Shown piece by piece: positions 6,863-14,367 of a DNA stretch of 22,082 nucleotides; within the stretch, counting starts at the first letter, position 1; each line of letters starts with the position of its first letter. The notes below the pieces were generated by a model. It searched no databases. It saw only the letters and a list, made by a program, of their open reading frames with translations, and was not told where the DNA came from. A program made the position numbers and the translations under genes. The stretch covers positions 1-22,082 of the forward strand of contig JADLGU010000182.1 in assembly GCA_020849155.1 (NCBI GenBank), written 5' to 3'. The DNA is from Rhodocyclaceae bacterium. Its GTDB lineage: Bacteria > Pseudomonadota > Gammaproteobacteria > Burkholderiales > Rhodocyclaceae.

Positions 6863-8871
6863 GCCTGCTGCGCGTGGAGGGACTCCGTACCGTCCTGTCG
6901 AGCGCCGCCGGCGAGGTGCGAGCGGTGGACGGGGTGTCATTCGGGTTGGCTGCCGGCGAGACCTTCGCCCTGCTGGGCGAGTCCGGTTGCGGCAAGTCGA
7001 TGACGGCGCTCTCGCTGATGCGCCTGCTGCCCGATGCCGGTTGGATTGCCGGCGGCAGGGTGCTGCTGGAAGGGCGCGACCTGCTGGCGCTGTCCGAAGC
7101 CGAGATGCGCAACGTGCGCGGCCGCGAGATGGCCATGATCTTCCAGGAACCGGCCACCAGCCTCAACCCGGTGCTGACGGTCGGCGAGCAGATCGGCGAG
7201 GCGCTGTCGCGGCATACGGCCCTTAGACGAGAGGAAGTCAGACACCGGGCGACCGAACTGCTCGAAGCGGTCGGTATTCCCGCTGCGGCGCAGCGGTTGG
7301 GCGAGTACCCCTTCCAGTTCTCGGGCGGCATGAAACAGCGCGTCATGATCGCCATGGCGCTGGCAGGCAATCCGCGTCTCCTCATCGCCGACGAGCCGAC
7401 CACCGCGCTCGACGTGACTATCCAGGCGCAGGTGCTCGAGCTGCTCGGCGCCATTCAGCGCGAACGCGGCATGGGCATGCTGCTGATCACCCACGACCTG
7501 GGCATCGTCGCCAGACTGGCACAGCGTGTCGGCGTCATGTATGCCGGCGAACTGGTCGAGGTCGCCGAGCGGGCGACTTTCTTTTCGGCGCCGCAGCACC
7601 CCTACTCGAATAAGCTGTTCGCTGCGCTGCCGCGGCCGGAACGGCGCGGCGGCCTGCTGGAAACCATTCCCGGCAGTGTGCCGCCGCTGACGACGACGTT
7701 TGCCGGCTGCCGCTTCGCCGAGCGTTGCTTCTCCGTGATGGCGAGATGCCGCAGCGAGCCGCCGGCCTGGCACGAGAGTGGCCCGGGTCATGTCGTTCGT
7801 TGCCATCTTTACGATCAAGGCGCCACTGGCAGGCCTCAAGAATCGGAAATCCTGATAGTGCCGCTCGAAGCATCCTCGGCTGTCCGGTTCGCGCAGGAGG
7901 ATGGGAGCGCGTCGCTGCTGGAAGTGGCCGATCTCAAGGTGCATTTTCCGATTCGGCGCGGAGTTTTGCAGCGCGCGACAGGCCATGTCAGGGCGGTCGA
8001 CGGCGTGTCGCTGCGGCTAGATCCGGGCCGCACCCTGGCGCTGGTGGGCGAATCCGGCTGCGGCAAGACGACGGCTGGCAAGGCTATCCTGCAGCTCATC
8101 AAACCGAGTGCAGGCAGCGTGTGTTTCGACGGGGAGGAGTTGACCACGCTGCCGGCTGCGCGGCTGCGCCGGCTCCGCAGCGAGATGCAGATCATCTTCC
8201 AGGACCCCTACGCTTCGCTCGATCCGCGTATGCGGGTGGGGGACACGATCGAGGAAGGTCTGTTGGCCCTTGGCGCTGCCGCCGACCGGACCGCCCGCGA
8301 AGGCCGCATCGCGGAGTTGCTGGAGAGGGTCGGCCTCGCTGCCGGCATGCGCGGGCGCTACCCGCACGAATTTTCCGGCGGCCAGCGCCAACGCATCGCC
8401 ATCGCCCGGGCACTGGCAGTGGCGCCGCGCCTGCTGATCTGCGACGAACCGACCAGCGCACTGGATGTCTCGGTTCAGGCGCAGATCCTCAACCTGCTGA
8501 AGGAACTGCAGACTACGCTCGGCCTGGCCTATCTGTTCATCACCCACAACATCGCCGTGGTGGAGTACCTGGCCCACGAGGTGGCGGTGATGTACCTCGG
8601 CCGCATCGTCGAGCGGGGGGCGGTAGGGGAGGTCTTGGGCGGGCCGAAGCATCCCTACACCGAGGCCCTGCTTTCGGCCGTGCCGCGACTGGACACCGCC
8701 GGTCAGCGAAAGGTCATCATGCTCCAAGGCGACATGCCATCGCCTGCCAAACCGCCCGCCGGCTGCCATTTCCATCCACGCTGTCCGCGCGCCATGCCGC
8801 GCTGCGCCGAGACTTATCCGGCTGAGACGAATCTCGGCACGCGCAGCGTGCGCTGTTTGCTCTACGAATAG
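6859..8871 (+). CDS. ABC transporter ATP-binding protein, two fused ATPase domains (OppD-OppF / YejF type)
   Basis: This cytoplasmic motor of the importer carries both nucleotide-binding domains in one chain of 670 residues. Domain 1 has Walker A GESGCGKS at 40-47, signature FSGGMKQR from 154 and Walker B LLIADEP ending at 180. Domain 2 has Walker A GESGCGKT from 397, signature FSGGQRQR from 505 and Walker B LLICDEP ending at 531. Each half ends with the oligopeptide-transporter C-terminal module and its conserved cysteines (GCRFAERCFSVMARC, then VRCHLY; GCHFHPRCPRAMPRC, then VRCLLYE). In relatives these cysteines have been linked to an iron-sulphur cluster. The linker between the halves is roughly residues 320-350. 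The ATG at 6859 overlaps the permease stop (ATGA) and follows a GCAGGAG ribosome site. Only 6 nt separate its stop from that of the convergent mltD-like gene. Confidence 0.94.
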   Translation: MSLLRVEGLRTVLSSAAGEVRAVDGVSFGLAAGETFALLGESGCGKSMTALSLMRLLPDAGWIAGGRVLLEGRDLLALSEAEMRNVRGREMAMIFQEPATSLNPVLTVGEQIGEALSRHTALRREEVRHRATELLEAVGIPAAAQRLGEYPFQFSGGMKQRVMIAMALAGNPRLLIADEPTTALDVTIQAQVLELLGAIQRERGMGMLLITHDLGIVARLAQRVGVMYAGELVEVAERATFFSAPQHPYSNKLFAALPRPERRGGLLETIPGSVPPLTTTFAGCRFAERCFSVMARCRSEPPAWHESGPGHVVRCHLYDQGATGRPQESEILIVPLEASSAVRFAQEDGSASLLEVADLKVHFPIRRGVLQRATGHVRAVDGVSLRLDPGRTLALVGESGCGKTTAGKAILQLIKPSAGSVCFDGEELTTLPAARLRRLRSEMQIIFQDPYASLDPRMRVGDTIEEGLLALGAAADRTAREGRIAELLERVGLAAGMRGRYPHEFSGGQRQRIAIARALAVAPRLLICDEPTSALDVSVQAQILNLLKELQTTLGLAYLFITHNIAVVEYLAHEVAVMYLGRIVERGAVGEVLGGPKHPYTEALLSAVPRLDTAGQRKVIMLQGDMPSPAKPPAGCHFHPRCPRAMPRCAETYPAETNLGTRSVRCLLYE

Positions 8872-8877
8872 GCCGGA

Positions 8878-10218
8878 TCAGTTGCGGGGTGCCGGCCGCT
8901 TGGCGGCAACTTTCTTCGACGGTTTCTTGGCGCTGGTTGTCTTCCTGGCCCCTTTGCCGCCCTTGACCGGCTGCTTGCGGATCGTCGGCTTGACCACCGG
9001 CAGGTTGACCGCCAGCAGGTTGCCGGAGGCGGACTCGCCTTGGGTTGGCACCAGCAGAGTATGGCCCGGCCCGATCCGCATCTTGGCGCTGATGCCGTTC
9101 ACCTGGCGCAGCCGCGCCACGCTGAGGCCGTGTTTCTTGGCGACGCTCTCCAGCCCTTCGCCTTTCTTGATGGTGTACGCCTGCCAATTCGTCAGCGGCT
9201 TGTCGTGCGCCTCCAGGTTGGCCATGAAGATGTCGATTTTTTCAGCGGGCAGGACGATGTTGGCGCCGCCCTTGTCGGGGATCACCGGACGGTTGTAGGC
9301 CGGATTGAGGGCGAGGAATTCCTCGATGGTCATCTCCGCCAGGCGGGCGGCGATGGCCACGTCCATGTGGGCGGAGACTTCGATGGTCTGGAAATAGGGT
9401 TTGTTGGGGATCGGGTCCAGGCTGACGTTGAACAGGCCGGGCTGGGCGATGATGTTCTTCAGGGCCTGCAGCTTGGGCACGTACCAGCGCGTCTCGCTGG
9501 GCATGGTCAGGCTGAGGTAATCGGTCGGCAGGCCCTTCGCCAGGTTCTTGTTGATGGCGCGCGCCACGGCATTCTCGCCCCAGTTGTAGGAGGCCAGCGC
9601 CAGGTGCCAGTCGCCGTGCATCTCGTAGATCGACTGCAGGTACTCGAGGGCCGCGCTGGTGGAGGCGATGATGTCGCGGCGCTGGTCCATCCACCAGTTC
9701 TGGTCGAGCTGGTAGGTCTTGCCGGTGGACGGAATGAACTGCCACATGCCCGAAGCGTGGGCGCGGGAATAGGCCATCGGGTTGTAGGCGCTCTCGACAA
9801 TCGGCAGCAGGGCCAGTTCGGTGGGCATTCCGCGCTTCTCCAGTTCCTCGACGATGTGGTGCATGTAGCGGCGGCTGCGCTCGACGACGCGCTTGAGATA
9901 GTCCGGGCGGGCCAGATACCAGGCCTGTTGCTGCTGCACCAGCGGGCTGTCCAGGTTGGCCATGCCGAAGCCGCGGCGGATGCGCTCCCACAGGTCGTCG
10001 GGCGGCAGGGTCAGGTCGATCGTCGCCATAGGCGGCGGATCGTCCTTCAATTCGATGGTTGGCACGGTGTCGAGCTTGGCGGCGTCGCCTGAGGGGGATC
10101 CGGCCAGGCCGGACGAAAGGGCCAGGCCTATTTCCTCCGCAGGCAGGGCAGGCTTGGGCAGGACCAACAGAAAGCCGCAGATTAGAATTCCCGGCAGGGC
10201 GGGAGGTGGCTTGAACAT
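8878..10218 (-). CDS. mltD: Membrane-bound lytic murein transglycosylase D-like protein with LysM domain
   Basis: This periplasmic enzyme cleaves peptidoglycan between MurNAc and GlcNAc, forming anhydro-MurNAc ends. The 446-residue product has an N-terminal hydrophobic signal (about residues 8-27, ending ALPA). The SLT catalytic domain spans about 115-235, with probable catalytic Glu142 in VESAYNP, then ASGMWQFIPSTGKTY and LALASYNWGENAV. A single peptidoglycan-binding LysM lies at about 346-391. The last 38 residues are rich in Lys and Arg. E. coli MltD is a lipoprotein with more than one LysM. Here the only N-terminal Cys (Cys14 in ILIC) lacks a small residue at -1, so I see no proper lipobox and infer cleavage by signal peptidase I. 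No clear terminator separates it from the convergent ABC operon. Confidence 0.9.
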   Translation of the reverse strand: MFKPPPALPGILICGFLLVLPKPALPAEEIGLALSSGLAGSPSGDAAKLDTVPTIELKDDPPPMATIDLTLPPDDLWERIRRGFGMANLDSPLVQQQQAWYLARPDYLKRVVERSRRYMHHIVEELEKRGMPTELALLPIVESAYNPMAYSRAHASGMWQFIPSTGKTYQLDQNWWMDQRRDIIASTSAALEYLQSIYEMHGDWHLALASYNWGENAVARAINKNLAKGLPTDYLSLTMPSETRWYVPKLQALKNIIAQPGLFNVSLDPIPNKPYFQTIEVSAHMDVAIAARLAEMTIEEFLALNPAYNRPVIPDKGGANIVLPAEKIDIFMANLEAHDKPLTNWQAYTIKKGEGLESVAKKHGLSVARLRQVNGISAKMRIGPGHTLLVPTQGESASGNLLAVNLPVVKPTIRKQPVKGGKGARKTTSAKKPSKKVAAKRPAPRN

Positions 10219-10242
10219 GGAGCCGGTGCGCGCGAAAAGTGC

Positions 10243-10271
10243 ATGCTACCTGCGGGTCCTCCGTCCGTCAA
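10243..10271 (-). promoter_or_regulatory. mltD promoter
   Basis: The minus strand carries TTGACG (10271-10266, 5 of 6), a 17-bp spacer and TAGCAT (10248-10243, 4 of 6). The expected transcript start near 10236 gives a leader of about 18 nt before the ATG at 10218. Confidence 0.65.
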
Positions 10272-10334
10272 TTTGACCCCTTCAGGATGGTCAGCATGAG
10301 CCGTTAACATAGCAATGATCGTTCCGCTTGCGCG

Positions 10335-10340
10335 TATCAT
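10335..10340 (+). promoter_or_regulatory. Candidate -10 element of the diguanylate cyclase operon
   Basis: TATCAT (5 of 6) lies 9 nt before the ATG at 10350. No convincing -35 box is seen at 16-18 bp, nor a Shine-Dalgarno sequence between it and the start codon. If real, the transcript would be leaderless or nearly so. Confidence 0.35.
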
Positions 10341-10349
10341 TCGCCCATC

Positions 10350-11315
10350 ATGAGAGCGCTGGTCGTCGAGGATACCGCCACCAATCTGGCGGTTTATTGC
10401 CACCTGCTCGAACGCATCGGCATCGAGCCCATCCAGGCCCGCGACGGCCTGGCCGGGATCGCCTGCTTCGAAGCGTCGCGTCCCGACTTGATACTCCTCG
10501 ATGTCGTGCTGCCAGGCATTGACGGCTTTGAGGTGGCGCGGCGCATCCGCGCCATGGAGAAGCCGGGGGAGTGGACTCCCATCATCTTCCTGACCTCGCT
10601 CGCCAAGGACGAGGACCTGGAACGCGGCATCGAGGCCGGCGGAGACGACTACCTGTTCAAACCGGTGAGCGAGGTGGTGCTGAGCGCCAAGGTGCGGGCA
10701 ATGCAGCGCATCGTCCAGATTCGGCAGTCGCTGCTGGTGCTGACCAGGAAGCTCGATGAGGCCAACCGCGAGTTAACGCGTCTTTCCGCCGTCGACGGCC
10801 TGACCGGCATCGCCAACCGCCGCCAATTCGACGAGGCGCTGCTGCGCGAATGGCGGCGCTGCCAGCGCGGCGGCACCTCTCTGGCTTTGCTCATGTGTGA
10901 CGTCGACTCCTTTAAGCAGTACAACGACAACTACGGCCATCAGGCCGGCGACGAGTGCCTGAAGACAGTGGCGGGCCTTATGCAGGGCAAGCTCAGGCGG
11001 CCGGCCGATATCGTCGCCCGCTATGGCGGCGAGGAATTCGCGGCAATTTTGCCCGATACCGGGCTGGACGGCGCCCTGTTGGTGGCCGAGGCCATGCGCA
11101 GCGCCGTGCATGGCCATGGCCTGACACATGAGGCTTCTACCGCCGGTGTGGTGACCGTCAGCATCGGAGTTGCCTTCACGCAGCCGCAGCAGGCCGAGGA
11201 TCTGCCCAGGCTGATTGGCGCCGCCGACTGGGCCTTGTATGAAGCCAAGCGTCTGGGGCGCAATCGGGTTCAGGTGGGCGATCCGTCCGCGGCACGGGAA
11301 AGGAGCAAGGCATGA
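10350..11315 (+). CDS. Response regulator with GGDEF domain (diguanylate cyclase, REC-GGDEF)
   Basis: The protein is predicted to make cyclic di-GMP from two GTP when its receiver domain is phosphorylated, in the cytoplasm. The receiver domain spans residues 1-120, with acidic Glu7/Asp8, phospho-acceptor Asp51, Thr82 and Lys104 in place. A linker helix (about 120-150, including RKLDEANRELTRL) leads to the GGDEF domain, which opens with AVDGLTGIANRRQFDEAL. The active-site motif is GGEEF (226-230), and an inhibitory I-site RPAD (217-220) lies five residues ahead of it. It should therefore be an active enzyme subject to product inhibition. The 321-residue length and layout match WspR/PleD-like regulators with one receiver. 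The stop overlaps the start of the next receiver gene (ATGA). No sensor kinase is in the window. Confidence 0.95.
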   Translation: MRALVVEDTATNLAVYCHLLERIGIEPIQARDGLAGIACFEASRPDLILLDVVLPGIDGFEVARRIRAMEKPGEWTPIIFLTSLAKDEDLERGIEAGGDDYLFKPVSEVVLSAKVRAMQRIVQIRQSLLVLTRKLDEANRELTRLSAVDGLTGIANRRQFDEALLREWRRCQRGGTSLALLMCDVDSFKQYNDNYGHQAGDECLKTVAGLMQGKLRRPADIVARYGGEEFAAILPDTGLDGALLVAEAMRSAVHGHGLTHEASTAGVVTVSIGVAFTQPQQAEDLPRLIGAADWALYEAKRLGRNRVQVGDPSAARERSKA

Positions 11316-11695
11316 GAGTGCTGATCGCTGACGACAATGGCGTGCTGCGGGCCGTCCTGCGGGCCATGCTGAGAGACGAGGGTTACGAGGTGGTGGGGGA
11401 AGCCGGCGACGGGGCCGCGGCGGTCGACCTGGCCAAACGCCTTAAGCCCGATATCGTCTGCCTCGATATCGTGATGCCGAAAGCCGACGGCCTGCAGGCC
11501 TTGCAGGAGATAAAGGCGGAACTGCCCGCCTGCGTGGTGCTGATGATCAGCGGCAACGCCGACCGGGAGTCGGTCGAGGCGGCGGTAACGGGCGGTGCCT
11601 TCGGCTATATCCTCAAGCCCTTCAATGCCGCGCGGGTGGTCGAAACCATGAAGAAGGCTGCCGCCAAGGCGAAACATCCCGCCGCGCCTACCTGA
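11312..11695 (+). CDS. Single-domain response regulator (CheY-like)
   Basis: This 127-residue protein is a receiver domain with no output domain. All key positions are present: Asp7/Asp8, phospho-acceptor Asp52 in CLDIVMPKADG, Ser80 in LMISGNAD, and Lys102 in YILKPFN. It begins four bases before the end of the diguanylate cyclase gene, so the two are surely co-translated. It may act as a phosphate sink, a shuttle or a flagellar or enzyme regulator; the sequence does not decide. The C-terminus is Ala/Lys rich. Its stop codon overlaps the 3' end of the convergent gloB gene by 8 nt, so no terminator separates them. Confidence 0.93.
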   Translation: MRVLIADDNGVLRAVLRAMLRDEGYEVVGEAGDGAAAVDLAKRLKPDIVCLDIVMPKADGLQALQEIKAELPACVVLMISGNADRESVEAAVTGGAFGYILKPFNAARVVETMKKAAAKAKHPAAPT

Positions 11696-12452
11696 AGACG
11701 TTTTTCCATTCGCGCAGGGCGGTAAAGACTTCCACTCCCCTGGACAGCGGCCTGCCGCTGCGACGGCTGGCCGCGCCGGCTACCGCTTCGACCGAGCAGC
11801 GCAGGAAGGGATTGGTCTCCATTTCCATGGCCAGTTGGGAAGGGACGCTGGGCTGATCTGCAGCACGCAGCGCTGCGACGCTGGCGGCGCGCGCTTCCAA
11901 GGCGGCGTTGCCGGGCTCGACGGCCAGGGCGAAGCGGATGTTCGACAGGGTGTACTCGTGGGCGCAATAGACCCGGGTGTCGGGCGGCAGGGCTGCCAGC
12001 TTGCACAGCGAAGCCCACATTTGTTGCGCCGTGCCTTCGAACAGGCGCCCGCAGCCGCAGCCGAACAGCGTGTCTCCGCAAAATAGCGCGCCCTGCCCGT
12101 AATAAGCCACATGGCCACGCGTGTGGCCGGGAACGTCAATCACCCTGAAGGAGGCGGGCAGGCCAGGCAGTTCAACGATGTCGCCTTCTCCGACGGCGAT
12201 GCTGACGCCGGCAATGGCTTCATGGGCCGGACCATAGACGTCGACCGCCTGGCGCTGCAGCAATCCGGCCACCCCACCGCAATGGTCGCCATGATGGTGC
12301 GTCAGCAGGATGGCGGCCAGGTCGACTCCCTGTTCATCGATGTAGCGCAGCACTGGCGCCGCTTCGCCGGGGTCGACCGCCACGATGCGGCGACCTTCGC
12401 GCAACAGCCAGATATAATTGTCCTCGAAGGCGCGCAAGGCATGGATGTCCAT
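11688..12452 (-). CDS. gloB: Hydroxyacylglutathione hydrolase (glyoxalase II)
   Basis: GloB hydrolyses S-D-lactoylglutathione to D-lactate and glutathione, the second step of methylglyoxal detoxification. The 254-residue product belongs to the metallo-beta-lactamase fold. The metal-binding motif THHHGDHCGG gives His52, His54, Asp56 and His57; VIDVPGHTRGHVAYY, LFCGDTLFGCGCGRLFEGT and YCAHEYTLSNIRFA supply the remaining ligands. The frame is open upstream to 12485, but MDIHALRAFEDNYIW is the family N-terminus, so I place the start at 12452. GloB next to a YafS-like methyltransferase and rnhA also occurs in E. coli, which supports the call. It is divergent from the methyltransferase, with 26 nt between the two start codons. 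Confidence 0.95.
   Translation of the reverse strand: MDIHALRAFEDNYIWLLREGRRIVAVDPGEAAPVLRYIDEQGVDLAAILLTHHHGDHCGGVAGLLQRQAVDVYGPAHEAIAGVSIAVGEGDIVELPGLPASFRVIDVPGHTRGHVAYYGQGALFCGDTLFGCGCGRLFEGTAQQMWASLCKLAALPPDTRVYCAHEYTLSNIRFALAVEPGNAALEARAASVAALRAADQPSVPSQLAMEMETNPFLRCSVEAVAGAASRRSGRPLSRGVEVFTALREWKNVFR
12413..12418 (+). promoter_or_regulatory. Possible -10 box for the methyltransferase-rnhA-dnaQ operon
   Basis: A perfect TATAAT lies about 60 bp upstream of the methyltransferase ATG, inside gloB. The -35 region is weak (GCGACC at 12390-12395). The bases also encode the conserved Asn-Tyr-Ile of GloB on the other strand, so the match may be coincidental. Confidence 0.3.
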
Positions 12453-12457
12453 GCCCC

Positions 12458-12485
12458 ATTCTCTGACTCCGGAGCGAAATGTCAA
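12458..12485 (-). promoter_or_regulatory. gloB promoter
   Basis: On the minus strand a perfect TTGACA (12485-12480) is followed after 16 bp by GAGAAT (12463-12458, 4 of 6). The -35 box overlaps the methyltransferase start codon. The predicted transcript start falls on or next to the gloB ATG (12452), suggesting a leaderless or very short-leader mRNA. Confidence 0.5.
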
Positions 12486-13201
12486 ATTCCCCGATCGATG
12501 CCTGGCTGCAGACGCCTCAGGGGCGCTACATCCTCGACTGGGAACAGGAACGTTTCGACGAGATGGTGGCGGATATCTTCGGCTTCAATGCGGTGCAGCT
12601 AGGCTTTCCCCGACTGGACGGCCTGCGGGCCAATCGGATGCCGCTGCGCTTTCACTACGATCCGGTTCCGCCCGCCGGCGTGTTGGGCGATGCCCATCAC
12701 CTGCCCATGGCGGCGAACAGCGTCGATCTGGCCGTGCTTCCTCACGTGCTGGAGTTCGCCGCCGATCCGCACCAGATCCTGCGCGAGATCGAACGGGTTC
12801 TGGTGCCGGAAGGACAGGTGCTGATATCCGGCTTCAATCCCCTCAGTCTGTGGGGCATCAGGCGCCGTCTCGCCGGCCGCAACGCCGCCTATCCCTGGCA
12901 GGGCCAGTATTTCAGCGTACGGCGCCTTAGAGACCTGCTCAAGCTGCTGAGCATCGAGACCCAGGCGGGCTGTTTCGGGCGATATGCCCCGGCCGTGTCC
13001 CAGGATAAATGGCTGCGGCGCTGGCATTTTCTCGAGCTGGCAGGCGATCGCTGGTGGCCGATTGCCGGTGCGGTTTATATCCTGCAAGGCGTCAAACGCC
13101 AGCACGGCCTGCGCTTGCTGACGCCGGCTTGGCAGGATCGCAAGGCGCGCGCCAAGGCCCTGGCACCGGCGGTTCAGAGAATCCAGAAAGACGGCCAGTG
13201 A
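12479..13201 (+). CDS. YafS-like SAM-dependent methyltransferase family protein
   Basis: The 240-residue product resembles class I methyltransferases in its middle: GDAHHLPMAANSVDLAVLPH (about 70-89), then HQILREIERVLVPEGQVLIS and SGFNP. The glycine-rich SAM-binding motif expected near the start of the fold (E/DxGxGxG) is not recognisable; the corresponding region reads FGFNAVQLGFPRLDG. E. coli YafS, which also sits between gloB and rnhA, shares the SGFNP segment and this degenerate character as far as I recall. The substrate is unknown and catalytic activity is uncertain. A GGAG ribosome site is 4 nt before the ATG. The stop overlaps the rnhA start as GTGA, so the two are co-translated. Confidence 0.8.
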   Translation: MSNSPIDAWLQTPQGRYILDWEQERFDEMVADIFGFNAVQLGFPRLDGLRANRMPLRFHYDPVPPAGVLGDAHHLPMAANSVDLAVLPHVLEFAADPHQILREIERVLVPEGQVLISGFNPLSLWGIRRRLAGRNAAYPWQGQYFSVRRLRDLLKLLSIETQAGCFGRYAPAVSQDKWLRRWHFLELAGDRWWPIAGAVYILQGVKRQHGLRLLTPAWQDRKARAKALAPAVQRIQKDGQ

Positions 13202-13656
13202 GCAAGGAGATCGATTGGGTCGAGATCTACACCGATGGGGCCTGCAGAGGCAATCCCGGCCCTGGAGGTTGGGGCGCCCTTCTCAGGACAGGCACGCACG
13301 AAAGGGAACTGTTCGGTGGCGAGGCCGACACCACCAACAACCGCATGGAACTGACGGCGGTGATCCGCGCCCTCGAGGCGCTCAAGCGCCCGGTGCAGGC
13401 TCGCGTGCATACCGACTCGCAGTATGTGCAGAAGGGCATCAGCGAGTGGATTCATGCCTGGAAGAAGCGCGGCTGGCGCACCGCCGACCGGCAGCCGGTC
13501 AAGAACGCCGAGCTCTGGCGGGAACTGGAGGCGCTGGCTGCGCGCCATCGCATCGAATGGCGCTGGGTCAAGGGGCATGCCGGGCACATCGACAATGAGC
13601 GCGCCGACGCCTTGGCGCGCCGCGGCATTGAGACTCTGAAAGGCAGCTCAGCGTGA
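13198..13656 (+). CDS. rnhA: Ribonuclease HI
   Basis: RNase HI cuts the RNA strand of RNA-DNA hybrids, removing primers and R-loops. The 152-residue product has all catalytic residues: Asp13 in IYTDGACRGNPGPGGWG, Glu51 in NNRMELTAVI, Asp73 in HTDSQYVQKGI and Asp137 in DNERADALA. The loop His127 (KGHAGH) and the basic-handle region WKKRGWRTADRQPVKN are also present. The frame is open far upstream, but homologues begin at this point, so I choose GTG 13198, which overlaps the methyltransferase stop by 4 nt. Its own stop overlaps the dnaQ start in the same way. In E. coli rnhA and dnaQ are divergent; here they run in the same direction. Confidence 0.97.
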   Translation: MSKEIDWVEIYTDGACRGNPGPGGWGALLRTGTHERELFGGEADTTNNRMELTAVIRALEALKRPVQARVHTDSQYVQKGISEWIHAWKKRGWRTADRQPVKNAELWRELEALAARHRIEWRWVKGHAGHIDNERADALARRGIETLKGSSA

Positions 13657-14354
13657 GGCAAATCGTTCTCGACACGGAAACCACCGGCCTCGACCACCGA
13701 ATGGGCGACCGCATCATCGAAATCGGCTGCGTCGAACTTCTCAATCGCAAGCTGACCGGGCAGCGTTTTCATCGCTACCTCAACCCGGAGCGGGAGGTGG
13801 AGGCTGGGGCCCTCGCCGTCCATGGCCTGACCAACGAGTTCCTCCATGACAAGCCGAAATTCGACGAGGTGGCGGCCGAGTTCCTCGATTTCATCCAAGG
13901 CGCCGAACTGGTGATCCACAATGCCAGCTTCGATGTCGGCTTCCTGAACAACGAACTGGCGTTGTCGCAGGCGGCGCCGCTGGAACAATGTTGTGCGGGG
14001 GTGGTGGATACCCTCAAGCTGGCCCGTGAGCTGCATCCTGGACGCAAGAACTCCCTCGATGCGCTATGCGAGCGCTACGCCATAGACAATTCAGGGCGCA
14101 TGCTGCATGGCGCCTTGTTGGATGCCGAGTTGCTGGCCGAGGTCTATCTCGCCATGACCCGTGGACAGGACAGCCTGATCATGGAGTTGGATGCTGCGCC
14201 AGGTCCGGCTTTGCAGGGGGTGCCGCAACTGGAACGCCCGAACCTGCGCGTCCTGCGCGCCAGCGCCGAAGAGCTGGCCGAGCACCAGCGCCTGCTGGCC
14301 GATATCGGCCAGGAGAGCAAGACCGGATGCCTGTGGTCGTCGCTGGAAGCCTGA
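13653..14354 (+). CDS. dnaQ: DNA polymerase III epsilon subunit, 3'-5' proofreading exonuclease
   Basis: Epsilon removes misincorporated nucleotides within the replicative polymerase core. The 233-residue product has the DEDDh exonuclease motifs: Asp7 and Glu9 in LDTETTGLD, Asp94 in HNASFDVGFLN, and His151 and Asp156 in HGALLDAELLAEVY. The C-terminal tail (about 185-233) is the region that binds the alpha polymerase subunit in relatives, and it includes ASAEELAEHQRLL. The start is GTG at 13653, overlapping the rnhA stop as GTGA; MRQIVLDTETTG is the usual N-terminus. tRNA-Val follows, with its own promoter beginning 14 nt after the stop codon. Confidence 0.97.
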   Translation: MRQIVLDTETTGLDHRMGDRIIEIGCVELLNRKLTGQRFHRYLNPEREVEAGALAVHGLTNEFLHDKPKFDEVAAEFLDFIQGAELVIHNASFDVGFLNNELALSQAAPLEQCCAGVVDTLKLARELHPGRKNSLDALCERYAIDNSGRMLHGALLDAELLAEVYLAMTRGQDSLIMELDAAPGPALQGVPQLERPNLRVLRASAEELAEHQRLLADIGQESKTGCLWSSLEA

Positions 14355-14367
14355 ACGGCCGGCGTCT

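Noticed and set aside
8872..8910. Possible terminator between the ABC ATPase gene and mltD (GCCGG...CCGGC)
   Set aside because: The stem is short with a long loop and no T tract; I cannot support a terminator here.
9040..10092. 350-codon open frame on the plus strand opposite mltD
   Set aside because: It mirrors the mltD coding sequence, has low-complexity Gly/Val/Gln content and no motif.
11688..11695. Frameshift suspected where the CheY-like gene overlaps gloB
   Set aside because: Both proteins have normal length and intact ends; an 8-nt convergent overlap is ordinary in compact genomes.
12453..12485. Longer gloB start at 12485
   Set aside because: The added residues (MTFRSGVREWG) are not part of the family N-terminus and would cover the gloB promoter.
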